From Lentimicrobiaceae bacterium (GTDB lineage: Bacteria; Bacteroidota; Bacteroidia; Bacteroidales; F082): DNA of 50,466 bases. Below the pieces are notes generated by a model, which saw nothing but the letters and a program-made list of their open reading frames with translations, made no database searches and had not been told where the DNA came from. A program made the translations under genes and the position numbers. Of this stretch, positions 24,248 to 33,259 are shown piece by piece; within the stretch, counting starts at the first letter, position 1; every line of letters begins with the position of its first letter. Location of the stretch: assembly GCA_015061335.1 (NCBI GenBank), contig SUWT01000009.1, positions 1 to 50,466 on the forward strand, written 5' to 3'.

Positions 24248-24257
24248 GAATTAGGAA
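24237..24257. repeat. TTAGGAA heptamer repeat (three units)
   Basis: Three exact TTAGGAA units spanning the 3' end of pssA; the pssA stop codon TAG (24245-24247) lies in the second unit. Confidence 0.85.
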
Positions 24258-24286
24258 TGGGGTGTATGACGCCTCTTTGCTAATTA

Positions 24287-25024
24287 TCAGAATTCTTTTC
24301 TTCTCAATTCGAAATTCGTCCCTAAATAATGAGTGCGAACAACCTCATCGTTGGCGAGTTCTTCTGGTGTGCCGGCTTTAAGTAATTTGCCTTCGAACAC
24401 CAGGTAGGCTCTGTCTGTGATAGATAATGTCTCGTTGGCATTATGATCAGTGATGAGAACACCGATATTCTTGTTTTTTAGTTTTGCCACTATGCGCTGA
24501 ATATCTTCTACAGCTATTGGGTCAACGCCTGCAAAAGGCTCATCGAGGAGTATGAATTTAGGGTCAACGGCTAATGCTCTGGCTATCTCCGTTCTTCGGC
24601 GTTCACCGCCCGACAACTGAATTCCTTTACTTTTTCTGATATGTTGCAGTCCGAACTCATCTAACAAGGATTCTAATTTCTCTTCTCTTTGTTGCTTGTT
24701 CATATCTTTTTTAAACTCCATTACAGAATATATATTATCCTCTACTGTCATCTGTCGGAATACAGAGGCTTCTTGTGCCAGATATCCTATGCCGAGCTGA
24801 GCTCTCTTGTACATCGGAAAGCGTGTGATGTCTTCATCGTTAAGATATACAGTCCCGGAAAAAGGTTTTATAAGACCTACTATCATATAAAAAGTTGTAG
24901 TCTTACCTGCCCCGTTAGGACCGAGAAGTCCGACAATTTCACCTTGTCTTACTTCAACACTCACACCTTTTACAACGGTACGATGATTATATTTCTTTAC
25001 TAATGTGTCTGTTCGGAGTATCAT
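24287..25024 (-). CDS. lptB: LPS export ABC transporter ATP-binding protein
   Basis: ATPase that powers the LptFG permease to move LPS toward the outer membrane. About 245 residues. It has Walker [10 protein letters not shown], the Q-loop region [22 protein letters not shown], signature [15 protein letters not shown], Walker [16 protein letters not shown] and the switch His in [10 protein letters not shown], all closely LptB-like. The frame is open seven codons further upstream from a TTG, but ATG 25024 begins [12 protein letters not shown], the usual start. It lies 42 bases downstream of kdsD; both serve LPS biogenesis, and the lptF/G-type permease is close by. Confidence 0.95.
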   Translation of the reverse strand: MILRTDTLVKKYNHRTVVKGVSVEVRQGEIVGLLGPNGAGKTTTFYMIVGLIKPFSGTVYLNDEDITRFPMYKRAQLGIGYLAQEASVFRQMTVEDNIYSVMEFKKDMNKQQREEKLESLLDEFGLQHIRKSKGIQLSGGERRRTEIARALAVDPKFILLDEPFAGVDPIAVEDIQRIVAKLKNKNIGVLITDHNANETLSITDRAYLVFEGKLLKAGTPEELANDEVVRTHYLGTNFELRRKEF

Positions 25025-25066
25025 ATCTGTCGTTTTATTATTCAACGTTTATATAAAGAGAATATT

Positions 25067-26023
25067 TTATATGATGCCTTCTTTAATAATATCATGAAGG
25101 TGAATCATGCCTACATATTTTCCATTATCCATCACCGGCAACTGAGTGATGTTGTTGCTTTGCATGATGTCAAAAGCATTTACAACAAGATCGTTCCTGT
25201 TTATTGTTTTAGGGTTGCTTGTCATGATGTCGGAGGCTCTTACAATATCGATCTGCGTGTGTTTCATCAGCATTCTTCTAAGGTCACCATCTGTGATTAT
25301 TCCTACCATAGTATCATTTTTCATGACGGCTGTCGCTCCTAACAATTTCTCTGATATTTCCATGATGACATCAGTCATAATATCTGTGTCTTTCACCATT
25401 GGGACTGCATTTTTAACGCATAGATCGCCAACTCTCAGGTAAAGTCGTTTCCCTAAGGCACCTCCCGGATGTGATCTGGCGAAGTCTTCGGAACTAAATC
25501 CACGACATTGTAACAAAGCCATGGCTAGAGCATCACCCATTACCAGTTGTGCCGTTGTGCTGGCGGTAGGAGCAAGATTGTTAGGACAGGCTTCGTGTGG
25601 AACTGTCACATCAAGTACATAGTCGGCTTCAGCAGCAAGAAACGAATTAATATTACCGACAATAGCCACTAATTTGTTGTTCCTGATTTTAATCAAAGGC
25701 GCAAGAACCTTGATCTCTGGAGTCTCTCCACTCTTAGATATTATGAATACAATATCATCCTCTCGAATAATGCCTAAATCGCCATGTATAGCATCGGCAG
25801 CATGCATGAAAACGGCTGTCGTTCCTGTAGAATTAAGCGTTGCGACTATCTTTTGTGCGATATTTGCACTCTTTCCTATACCTGAAATGATGACATTCCC
25901 CTTGGATTTTAATATCAATTCTACAACTTTAGTGAAATCATCGCTTAAAAGGTGTTTTAAACCTAAAATGGCATTAGCTTCTGTATCAATGACTTGTGTT
26001 GCAATATCTCTAATTCGACCCAT
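25067..26023 (-). CDS. kdsD: Arabinose-5-phosphate isomerase (KpsF/KdsD)
   Basis: Converts ribulose-5-phosphate to arabinose-5-phosphate, the first committed step to Kdo for the LPS core. It has 318 residues: a SIS sugar-isomerase domain (about 30-165; VIISGIGKSANIAQKIVATL, MHAADAIHGDLG, FIISKSGETPEI), then two CBS domains (about 200-318; AVMKNDTMVGIITDGDLRRML and ITQLPVMDNGKYVGMIHLHD). Catalytic His and Lys positions look intact (FARSHPGGALGKRL). Co-directional with lptB, consistent with an LPS transcript; divergent from recQ. Confidence 0.94.
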   Translation of the reverse strand: MGRIRDIATQVIDTEANAILGLKHLLSDDFTKVVELILKSKGNVIISGIGKSANIAQKIVATLNSTGTTAVFMHAADAIHGDLGIIREDDIVFIISKSGETPEIKVLAPLIKIRNNKLVAIVGNINSFLAAEADYVLDVTVPHEACPNNLAPTASTTAQLVMGDALAMALLQCRGFSSEDFARSHPGGALGKRLYLRVGDLCVKNAVPMVKDTDIMTDVIMEISEKLLGATAVMKNDTMVGIITDGDLRRMLMKHTQIDIVRASDIMTSNPKTINRNDLVVNAFDIMQSNNITQLPVMDNGKYVGMIHLHDIIKEGII

Positions 26024-26048
26024 TTATGAAAATTTTTTTTGTTTTTTC

Positions 26049-26080
26049 TTGCTTCTTTAAAACTAAATATTATAACTTTG
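26049..26080 (+). promoter_or_regulatory. Complete Bacteroidota promoter for recQ
   Basis: TTG at 26049-26051, a 21-base spacer and TAACTTTG at 26073-26080 fit the -33/-7 consensus. The promoter lies inside the longest recQ reading frame (open from 26026), which excludes that upstream start. Confidence 0.7.
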
Positions 26081-26154
26081 TCAAGAAGACTTTTAAGAAA
26101 TTTTTCTTCTTACAAAACTTTGCAAATATAAATAAAATTTCATTGAAGAAGATT

Positions 26155-28359
26155 ATGGCAAAAATTGATGATAAAAGTTTGCACGATTTATTAAAGAACG
26201 TTTTTGGTTTTGAGCAGTTCAAGGGTAATCAATTACCTATCATAAAAAGTATATTGGCTGGTAACAATACATTTGTTCTCATGCCTACAGGTGGCGGTAA
26301 ATCGTTATGCTACCAATTGCCTGCATTATTGTGTGAGGGAACCACTATAGTCGTATCGCCTTTAATAGCTCTGATGAAGAATCAGGTTGATATGATCCGT
26401 AATTTTGGTACTGATACTGGTATAGCTCATGTCATGAATTCCTCATTGTCTAAAGCTGAATTGCAACAGGTAAAGGAAGACTTGGTAAATGGAAAGACCA
26501 AGTTGCTTTATGTAGCTCCAGAATCGCTTACTAAAGAAGAGACTGCCGAGTTTTTAAGAGGCTTGAAAATCTCATTCATAGCCATTGATGAGGCTCATTG
26601 TATCTCAGAATGGGGTCATGACTTCCGTCCTGAATACAGAAGACTTAGACCTATAATCAATGCTATAGGTAAAAAACTGCCTATCATAGCTCTAACAGCT
26701 ACAGCAACGGTGAAAGTCCAGAAAGATATTTTAAAAAATCTTGAAATTCAGGATGCTAAGGTGTTTAAATCTTCTTTCGATAGAGCTAACCTGTACTATG
26801 AGGTAAGACCGAAAACCAAAGATGTTGTTAAAGATATTATAAAGTATATCAGGAATAATCAGGGTAAGTCCGGTATCGTCTATTGCTTAAGTCGTAAGAA
26901 AGTGGAGGAAGTGGCAGAAATCTTGGTTGCAAACGGAATACGTGCTTTACCTTATCATGCCGGCTTAGATAGTCAGACTCGTCGCGATAATCAGGATAAA
27001 TTCCTTATGGAAGAAGTAGATATTATCGTGGCTACCATTGCTTTTGGCATGGGTATAGATAAGCCTGATATTCGTTTCGTTATACATCATGACATCCCTA
27101 AGAGCCTGGAAGGTTATTATCAAGAGACAGGTCGTGCCGGTCGCGATGGAGGAGAAGGTAGATGCGTGGCATTCTACGATTATGAAGATATTCACAAACT
27201 TGAGAAGTTTAATAAAGGCAAGGATGTCGCTGAACAAGAGATAGCTAGAGAATTGCTCAATGAAACAGTAACTTACGCCGAGTCTTCAGTGTGCCGACAT
27301 AAATTATTGTTACATTATTTCGGAGAGAACTACGAAAAAGAAAATTGCGGCGCATGCGATAATTGTATCAATCCAAAAGTACGCTTCGACGGTAAAGAAG
27401 ATCTTAAACTCGCTATAGAAGCTATAATCGCTACCAAACAGCTTTTCAAGACAAAACATATAGCTGAACTTCTGGCCGGAAAAGCAACAGGTGATATTAA
27501 GACCGCCAAACATGATCAAAATGAGTTCTTCGGAGCCGGCGATGATAATGATGAAAAGTATTGGATCTCTATCATTCGACAAGCCCTGGTGAACAAATTG
27601 TTATCAAAGGATATTGAAAACTACGGAGTCCTAAAAGTTACAAAAGAAGGTAAAGATTTTGTGAAAAAACCTTATACCATCATGGTGGCTAAGGATCATG
27701 ATTATGATCATCTTGATGAAGATGATTTTGATGAAGAAAGAGTGTCCTTCAGTAAAGATAGTGGCACCGACAAAACCTTGTTCGCTATGTTGAAAGACCT
27801 CCGTAAGACCATCGCAAAGAAGATGAATCTGCCTCCTTTCGTGATATTCCAAGATCCTTCCTTGGAAGATATGACAATACAATATCCTATCACGATGGAA
27901 GAACTTACTCAAATTGTCGGCGTCGGTCATGGAAAAGCTCATAAATTTGGTCAGCCATTCATCGATCTTATCAAAGAATACGTGGAAGAAAACGAAATCA
28001 CTCGTCCTAATGACATGGTGATTAAATCTTCTGTTAACAAATCAGCATTGAAAATCAGTATTATACAGAATATCGATAGAAAAATCCCATTGGAAGATAT
28101 AGCTCATTCCAAAAATCTGGGCTTTGATGAGCTCCTTACTGAGATAGAGAGTATAGTGTCTAGTGGAACCCGTCTCGATATCAATTATTACATAGAAGAT
28201 AATATTGACGAGTATCATCAGGAAGATATTCTGGAATATTTCCGCGAAGCTGATTCAGATGTGGTAGAAGACGCTCTAATGGCTCTTGGTATCAATGAGT
28301 ATGAAGAAGAAGAAGTTAGATTGATGCGTATTAAATTCTTATCTGAAGTTGGGAATTAA
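26155..28359 (+). CDS. recQ: ATP-dependent DNA helicase RecQ
   Basis: 3'-5' helicase acting in recombination and replication-fork repair. About 734 residues from ATG 26155. Visible parts: Walker A MPTGGGKSLCYQLPAL, DEAH box IDEAHCISEWGHDFRPEYR, motif III TATATVKVQKDI, motifs V-VI ATIAFGMGIDKPDIRFVIHHD and YYQETGRAGRDG, the zinc-binding CRHKLLLHYFGE...CGACDNC, a winged-helix RQC region and an HRDC domain (KDLRKTIAKKMNLPPFVIF...). The 43 residues upstream (Phe/Lys-rich, beginning at 26026) cover the promoter and are not part of the protein. The DUF4296 gene overlaps its end. Confidence 0.97.
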   Translation: MAKIDDKSLHDLLKNVFGFEQFKGNQLPIIKSILAGNNTFVLMPTGGGKSLCYQLPALLCEGTTIVVSPLIALMKNQVDMIRNFGTDTGIAHVMNSSLSKAELQQVKEDLVNGKTKLLYVAPESLTKEETAEFLRGLKISFIAIDEAHCISEWGHDFRPEYRRLRPIINAIGKKLPIIALTATATVKVQKDILKNLEIQDAKVFKSSFDRANLYYEVRPKTKDVVKDIIKYIRNNQGKSGIVYCLSRKKVEEVAEILVANGIRALPYHAGLDSQTRRDNQDKFLMEEVDIIVATIAFGMGIDKPDIRFVIHHDIPKSLEGYYQETGRAGRDGGEGRCVAFYDYEDIHKLEKFNKGKDVAEQEIARELLNETVTYAESSVCRHKLLLHYFGENYEKENCGACDNCINPKVRFDGKEDLKLAIEAIIATKQLFKTKHIAELLAGKATGDIKTAKHDQNEFFGAGDDNDEKYWISIIRQALVNKLLSKDIENYGVLKVTKEGKDFVKKPYTIMVAKDHDYDHLDEDDFDEERVSFSKDSGTDKTLFAMLKDLRKTIAKKMNLPPFVIFQDPSLEDMTIQYPITMEELTQIVGVGHGKAHKFGQPFIDLIKEYVEENEITRPNDMVIKSSVNKSALKISIIQNIDRKIPLEDIAHSKNLGFDELLTEIESIVSSGTRLDINYYIEDNIDEYHQEDILEYFREADSDVVEDALMALGINEYEEEEVRLMRIKFLSEVGN

Positions 28360-28759
28360 AAATAATAAAATACTATTCTTACTGTCAGTGTTGCTGATTA
28401 TCTTTTCTTGCGAAAATAAAGATCATGTGGCAACACCGACAGTCGTTATTTCTGAACCTCAAATGGTTGAGATAATAACTGATGTTCAGATAATGGAAAA
28501 TGCCATTAATTTAAGAAGAGGCAGATCTCAGAAAATTGTGAATCTTAAAACTACTGGCTTTAATGAAATCTTTAAGCATTATAATATTACAGACTCTATC
28601 TTTTATGAAAATCTGGATTATTATAACGAAAATCCTGAATTAATGAAGAGAATCTTGGACTCTGTTAGTGCCAGGTTCGAAGAGATGCACAAGGCTCTAG
28701 AACTCAAAAAGGATGAAAATAAAGATAATGACAATGATAAAAATAAAAAAGCAGCCTGA
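28349..28759 (+). CDS. DUF4296-type lipoprotein
   Basis: A 136-residue lipoprotein: hydrophobic segment ILFLLSVLLIIF and lipobox FSC (Cys20 or nearby). The mature part ISEPQMVEIITDVQIMENAINLRRG...FNEIFKHYNITDSIFYENLDYYNENPELMKRILDSV matches DUF4296, a common Bacteroidota lipoprotein family with unknown function. The tail is Lys/Asp/Asn-rich and low in complexity. The only start ahead of the signal peptide is TTG at 28349, overlapping recQ by 11 bases, which indicates translational coupling. Its TGA stop lies inside the terminator stem. Confidence 0.82.
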   Translation: MGIKNNKILFLLSVLLIIFSCENKDHVATPTVVISEPQMVEIITDVQIMENAINLRRGRSQKIVNLKTTGFNEIFKHYNITDSIFYENLDYYNENPELMKRILDSVSARFEEMHKALELKKDENKDNDNDKNKKAA

Positions 28760-28782
28760 AAAGATCTCAGACTGCTTTTTTT
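28751..28782. terminator. Bidirectional rho-independent terminator
   Basis: GCAGCCTGA pairs with TCAGACTGC around AAAGATC. AAAAAA precedes and TTTTTTT follows, so it can end both the recQ transcript and the convergent OsmC-family transcript. The DUF4296 stop codon is in the left arm. Confidence 0.88.
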
Positions 28783-28796
28783 AAATAATAAATTAC

Positions 28797-29186
28797 TTAT
28801 TGATTCGGAAAATTCATTACTACATTGATAATACAATCGCTGCTTAATGTTTTCTTGACAGGACATGTTTCAGCTGCTTTCTGTAATAAAGCCTTCTCTT
28901 TGTCGGTGTAAACCTGTGTAAAATTAACTACAATATTAAACTCACCAATGCGACGAGGTGCGTCAGCCATCACTCTATCTACTTCTATATTAAGACCTTC
29001 AATATTAATGCCTTTGCTTTCAGCTGTATATGCCATCATCGCTATCATACATGAACCTAAGGCAGTAGCTGTCAAGTCAATTGGTGAAAAACCTTGTCCG
29101 TTACCATCAATATTAATCTTTACTCCTGAAGGATTATGAGTGAATTCACTGCATAGATTTCCTAAATACTTTCCTGAAATTGTCAT
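28797..29186 (-). CDS. OsmC/Ohr-family protein
   Basis: A 129-residue OsmC-fold protein; characterised members are thiol-dependent peroxidases that reduce organic hydroperoxides. The two conserved cysteines are visible: ALGSCMIAMMAYTAESKG (Cys46) and AAETCPVKKTLSSDC (catalytic pair context TCPV). FSPIDLTATALGSC is the family core. It is closer to the YhfA-like OsmC group than to OsmC or Ohr proper, so the physiological substrate is open. A TATTTTTG box lies about 54 bases upstream. Confidence 0.9.
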   Translation of the reverse strand: MTISGKYLGNLCSEFTHNPSGVKINIDGNGQGFSPIDLTATALGSCMIAMMAYTAESKGINIEGLNIEVDRVMADAPRRIGEFNIVVNFTQVYTDKEKALLQKAAETCPVKKTLSSDCIINVVMNFPNQ

Positions 29187-29239
29187 TTTCTTATTATTTT
29201 AATTGTTTTTAATTAGTTGTTGTGTTTTATATTAAAACG

Positions 29240-29247
29240 CAAAAATA
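29240..29247 (-). promoter_or_regulatory. -7 box (TATTTTTG) for the OsmC-family gene
   Basis: Minus-strand TATTTTTG followed by CG matches TAnnTTTG, about 54 bases upstream of the start codon. No TTG at the expected -33 distance. Confidence 0.45.
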
Positions 29248-29361
29248 TATATTTGTTGTGCTAAAAGAAAAATTTTTTTTCAAGTATGAAAAAAAATAGT
29301 ATTTTTACGCTTTCAAATTAGACTCGATGAACTGAATGAGTAATAACGAAGTGCCGTGAAT

Positions 29362-29847
29362 ATGAATAAGATATTGAAAAAATCAGTTTTGATGATAATT
29401 TGCTTTGCAACATTATTTTTTGCATCTTGTGATGAAGAGATCAGAGTTTATGATGATGGATATTTTATGGTCGGTGATGTAAGTTATAACCTGAACAGAG
29501 CAACTCTGGAAGATTTAGGTGTTGAAAATGGCTATTATCAGTTAAGATTATCTATGGATAACACCTCAAATAATGATAATCATAAAATTAATTTCTTGAT
29601 TTACACTGAGGTTAACGATTATCTGCCAAGCGCAAAATATACTCCATATTTGTATGATAATGATTATCATAATAAATTCAAGAGAGGAGCATGGTTGATA
29701 GGAGATGTTGAAGCTAGTGTATTTCTTCAGGGTTATTTGAAAACCACCAAAGATAATGATATTTACACAGTTCGTTTTGAATGTAAAGACATAGATGGCA
29801 ATACCATCACTGGAAAATATGAGGGAAGGATACAGATGTTGATATAG
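29362..29847 (+). CDS. Predicted lipoprotein, unknown function
   Basis: About 161 residues. The lipoprotein signal is MNKILKKSVLMIICFATLFFASC, with Cys23 as the lipidated residue, followed by acidic residues (DEE). The mature part looks like a small beta-sandwich with strands such as GYFMVGDVSYNLNRATLEDLG and NDIYTVRFECKDIDGNTITGKYEG. I do not recognise the family. A GTG two codons upstream is also in frame; ATG 29362 is the natural start. Convergent with malQ: 3 bases separate the two stop codons, with no separate terminator. Confidence 0.75.
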   Translation: MNKILKKSVLMIICFATLFFASCDEEIRVYDDGYFMVGDVSYNLNRATLEDLGVENGYYQLRLSMDNTSNNDNHKINFLIYTEVNDYLPSAKYTPYLYDNDYHNKFKRGAWLIGDVEASVFLQGYLKTTKDNDIYTVRFECKDIDGNTITGKYEGRIQMLI

Positions 29848-29850
29848 AAA

Positions 29851-31905
29851 TTAGTTTCTGCCTGAGTCCTTAATCATTTTTGAAAGCATATCGTTGAAGT
29901 CTTGTCTCTCATTCAGAGATTCAAGACTTTGATGCATTTTATAGCACCAATGATTGTCGGGATTAGCTGGAACGTTGATTTGTTCTTTTTGGGTTTGGTC
30001 CCAGCGATAATTACCATCCATTGCAATATAATCTTGTATAGGAATTATAACCCACATCGATGATGAGTCTAGGTGCTGATTTATAATTTCCTTACATACG
30101 TATGGTTCGGCAAAGAAAGGAGCTCCTTCCTGATGGTGCAGCATTTCGTGGTAAAATAGATTTGTTATTTCTCCATTTTCTTCCCACCAACCTCTAAGAG
30201 TAGATGTGTCGTGTGTTGATGTGGTATCTACACTCAGATATATATTGTCGGCAGGATTAACGAAATTCTCGCCGATTTTCTTAGGCATTCTTTGAACCTC
30301 AAGGCTAAGTATGTTAAGTCGCTCCATTACTTCAGGGACGCAGCTTGGTACCATGCCTAGATCTTCTCCGCAGACAAGCATATCGCTGGCTTTTATGATA
30401 GGTGTGAGCCTCTTTAGAGCTTCTTCTTTCCAAAGTTCGTTATTTCTGTGATAGAAGTAGTTGTCGTATATCTTATTAATAATATATTTCTGATTGTCTG
30501 TTAGTTCATTATATGAATGTGTAAATTGTAATGCTATTCTGGGATGAAATTTGTTATCATCGTTTTTATCTTGCAGAAACAGAATCTGATTACATAGATT
30601 GAGTAATCCTTGTTTTATAACATATTCTTTATCAGAGTGTTGTTGATTTTCTTTCCATAAAACTTCCATAATTTTCCTTTGAGTATTATATTCGTTTTTT
30701 AACTCAAAACATCCGTAGGAAGTTTCATTAAGGTATTTCTCTTTTACCTCACTGGTATAATCTCCAAAATAATCGTGCAGAAAATGCTCTCTGATGTAAG
30801 GTTTCGTCATTCTGTCGATGTCGAGATGAAGTCCGGCATCTTTCAGTTCATCATATGACAGAGGGAGAGCCGGATTGAAGTGCCCCATTATACCTTGTGT
30901 CGCGCTAATAGGTATTTCCCATATTCTGAAGAATCCAAGTATGTGATCGATGCGGTAGGCATCGAAATATTGGCTAGTATGTTTTAATCGTTCTTTCCAC
31001 CATTGATAGTTATCTATAGCCATGTTGTTCCAGTTGTATGTTGGGAATCCCCAGTTTTGGCCTTCTGCTGCAAAGGCATCTGGCGGAGCTCCAGCTTGTG
31101 AGTCAAGATTGAAGAGTTCTGGTGATGTCCAAGCTTCCACGCTATGTCGTCCGATACCGATAGGAATATCGCCCTTAAGAGCTATGCCTTTGTTATGCAG
31201 ATAGTTGACAGTATCTTTAAGTTGTTTGTCGAGATGATATTGTAAGAAATAATGAATCTCTATCTCATGAGGATTATCTATTCTGTTTATGAAGGTCTCA
31301 ATCTTCTTTTTGTCATAAACTGAGTAAATACCCCATTGAGAGAAGTCGCTTGTCTTGAAAGTATCGCTAAAATACCTGAATGCTGCATAGGGTATGAGCC
31401 AATCTTTATTATCATTAAAAAAGATCTGATAGTCTTTTCTGTTTTTTGTTTCGTTCCAATTTTGATTGAATAATTTTTTGAAGTATATGTCTTTTGTTTT
31501 GATGACTTTGGGATAATCGACGAATTCGCTGGTTTTTAATGATTTACGTAATTCTTCCATTCTTTCTTTATCATTTTCATCATAAAGAGTTCCCATTTCT
31601 GAGATGTTGAGGTATATAGGATGTAATGCCTTGGTAGATATTGCTTTATAGGGATAAGAATTACTCCATGAGTCATCGGTTCTAGTATCGTTGACAGGGA
31701 GTATCTGTATCATCTTGAGACCGACTTTATGGCACCAGTCGGCAAGTAATTTAAGGTCGGTGAACTCGCCTATTCCGAAATTATAATTACTGTTAAGAGA
31801 GAATACTGGTACAGCCACACCAGCGGCTTTCCATTTGTTATTACATTCTGTCTTATCTGGAAAGATGTTTTTAAATACTTTAGTGTCAAATACTTGTTGT
31901 GACAT
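29851..31905 (-). CDS. malQ: 4-alpha-glucanotransferase (amylomaltase)
   Basis: GH77 enzyme that transfers alpha-1,4-glucan segments between maltodextrins, in the cytoplasm. The GH77 residues are visible: nucleophile Asp in FDAYRIDHILGFFRIWEIP, acid/base Glu in VCGEDLGMVPSCV, and the stabilising Asp in TSTHDTSTLRGWW. It has 684 residues. Many Bacteroidota homologues are longer and carry N-terminal CBM20 starch-binding modules; here the frame opens only about 35 residues before the catalytic core (VAVPVFSLNSNYNFGIGEF), so those modules are absent. No other glycogen or starch gene is adjacent. Confidence 0.95.
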   Translation of the reverse strand: MSQQVFDTKVFKNIFPDKTECNNKWKAAGVAVPVFSLNSNYNFGIGEFTDLKLLADWCHKVGLKMIQILPVNDTRTDDSWSNSYPYKAISTKALHPIYLNISEMGTLYDENDKERMEELRKSLKTSEFVDYPKVIKTKDIYFKKLFNQNWNETKNRKDYQIFFNDNKDWLIPYAAFRYFSDTFKTSDFSQWGIYSVYDKKKIETFINRIDNPHEIEIHYFLQYHLDKQLKDTVNYLHNKGIALKGDIPIGIGRHSVEAWTSPELFNLDSQAGAPPDAFAAEGQNWGFPTYNWNNMAIDNYQWWKERLKHTSQYFDAYRIDHILGFFRIWEIPISATQGIMGHFNPALPLSYDELKDAGLHLDIDRMTKPYIREHFLHDYFGDYTSEVKEKYLNETSYGCFELKNEYNTQRKIMEVLWKENQQHSDKEYVIKQGLLNLCNQILFLQDKNDDNKFHPRIALQFTHSYNELTDNQKYIINKIYDNYFYHRNNELWKEEALKRLTPIIKASDMLVCGEDLGMVPSCVPEVMERLNILSLEVQRMPKKIGENFVNPADNIYLSVDTTSTHDTSTLRGWWEENGEITNLFYHEMLHHQEGAPFFAEPYVCKEIINQHLDSSSMWVIIPIQDYIAMDGNYRWDQTQKEQINVPANPDNHWCYKMHQSLESLNERQDFNDMLSKMIKDSGRN

Positions 31906-31920
31906 AACTTTAATATTATA

Positions 31921-31949
31921 AGAAAATCGTTTGTCGGAATGACAAACGA
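31921..31949 (-). terminator. Terminator after adk (minus strand)
   Basis: TCGTTTGTC and GACAAACGA form a perfect 9-bp stem around five bases (31927-31949); on the minus strand it is followed by TTTTCT. It lies between the end of adk and the start of malQ. Confidence 0.7.
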
Positions 31950-31995
31950 GATTCTGTTTTTGTTTTAAAATAAAGGATGCGAAAGCTCTATTTTT

Positions 31996-32565
31996 TCAAA
32001 TACTATCTATGGTATTACAGATATTATTGAAGATGTCTTCTATTGAACCTACTCCATTTATAGGTTTGAGGATGTTTTTATCCTGATAGAAATCAAGTAC
32101 AGGTTTGGTTTTGTTATCGTATTCTACGAAGCGATGACGGATAGAATCGATATTATCGTCGGCTCGACCGCTGGTTTTACCGCGTTCCAGCATGCGTTCT
32201 ACCAATATGTCTTCAGGGACTTCAAGACTTAAAACGGTGCTGATGCTGAGTTTGTTATCACTGAATAATTTATCTAACATTTCAGCCTGTCTTACTGTAC
32301 GAGGGAAGCCGTCGAAGAGGAAGCCATTGGAGTTAAGATTGTTGGTAACTCTGTTTTCGATGATAGACAACACTATTTCATCGGAAGCGAGACCGCCGCT
32401 GCTGATAATTTCTTTAACTTTTAAACCAATCTCAGTCTCAGCAGCCATCTCTTCACGTAATATCTGACCTGTGGAGATGTATGTTAAGTTATAACGATCT
32501 TTGATAAATTCTGACTGAGTTCCTTTGCCGGCACCTGGAGGACCGAAAATGATGATGTTTAACAT
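31996..32565 (-). CDS. adk: Adenylate kinase
   Basis: Interconverts ATP + AMP and 2 ADP. It has 189 residues. Walker A GPPGAGKGTQ is at residues 8-17, the AMP-binding region has YISTGQILREE and FDGFPRTVRQAE, and the Arg-rich RMLERGKTSGRADDN marks a short LID domain without zinc cysteines, as usual for short-form Adk. Complete at both ends. It follows hpt by 29 bases on the same strand; both serve purine nucleotide metabolism. Confidence 0.97.
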   Translation of the reverse strand: MLNIIIFGPPGAGKGTQSEFIKDRYNLTYISTGQILREEMAAETEIGLKVKEIISSGGLASDEIVLSIIENRVTNNLNSNGFLFDGFPRTVRQAEMLDKLFSDNKLSISTVLSLEVPEDILVERMLERGKTSGRADDNIDSIRHRFVEYDNKTKPVLDFYQDKNILKPINGVGSIEDIFNNICNTIDSI

Positions 32566-32594
32566 GACAATTTATTTGTAAATTATTATTAACA

Positions 32595-33131
32595 TTATTC
32601 AATAACCTTATAGATAGAGGCGTAATTTCTGCCGTGTTCTTTATAATCCAAGCCATAACCCACAATAAATTCATTGCCGATATTCATTCCAATATAGTCT
32701 ATGTGATAATTAAATTGGAACTTATTAGGCTTGAAAAGCATAGTCGCAATCTTTACACTAGATACATTCATGCTATGAAGTCTATGAATGAGACAATTCA
32801 TGGTAAAACCAGTGTCGATGATATCTTCAATAACAATAATATCACGTCCTTCTAATTCAGTGTTCAGACCTATTAATTCTTTCACCTCGCAAGTGCTTTT
32901 ATCACCTGAGTAAGAAGAGTATTTGACGAATGATGTTTCGCAATCACCATCAATTTCTTTCAATAATTGCGAGGCAAACATAAAAGCACCATTCAACATA
33001 ATCAGAAAGATTGGATTTTTACCTTTATAGTCATTGCTGATCTCAGTGGCAAGGCGTTTAATCACAGCTTCAATTTCTTCTTGTTTGATATATAGTCCAA
33101 AATCTTTGTCAACTACTTTTATTACTCTCAT
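32595..33131 (-). CDS. hpt: Hypoxanthine phosphoribosyltransferase
   Basis: Purine salvage enzyme: hypoxanthine (or guanine) + PRPP to IMP (or GMP). It has 178 residues. The PRPP-binding motif reads IIVIEDIIDTGFT, and the flexible-loop motif is KYSSYSGDKST; the C-terminal FIVGYGLDYKEHGRN is a family signature. It is first in a transcript with adk; a TATATTTG box lies upstream, back-to-back with the tat promoter. Confidence 0.96.
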   Translation of the reverse strand: MRVIKVVDKDFGLYIKQEEIEAVIKRLATEISNDYKGKNPIFLIMLNGAFMFASQLLKEIDGDCETSFVKYSSYSGDKSTCEVKELIGLNTELEGRDIIVIEDIIDTGFTMNCLIHRLHSMNVSSVKIATMLFKPNKFQFNYHIDYIGMNIGNEFIVGYGLDYKEHGRNYASIYKVIE

Positions 33132-33172
33132 AATAATGTGTTTAGTGTAAAAATAATAACGATTTTCATTCG

Positions 33173-33180
33173 CAAATATA
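33173..33180 (-). promoter_or_regulatory. -7 box (TATATTTG) for hpt-adk
   Basis: Minus-strand TATATTTG, 41 bases upstream of the hpt start, matches TAnnTTTG. Confidence 0.55.
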
Positions 33181-33241
33181 CAAATTTAATTCAAATGGAT
33201 AAAAACTTAATGACAAATAATACTATTATTTGGAAAAATTG

Positions 33242-33249
33242 TATCTTTG
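33242..33249 (+). promoter_or_regulatory. -7 box (TATCTTTG) for tatA-tatC
   Basis: TATCTTTG followed by C matches TAnnTTTG. It lies inside the longest tatA reading frame (open from a TTG at 33230), ruling out that start. Confidence 0.65.
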
Positions 33250-33259
33250 CTTTTCAAAT

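Noticed and set aside
26026-26154. 43-residue Phe/Lys-rich extension of RecQ
   Set aside because: It spans a complete TTG-N21-TAACTTTG promoter; conserved RecQ sequence begins after ATG 26155.
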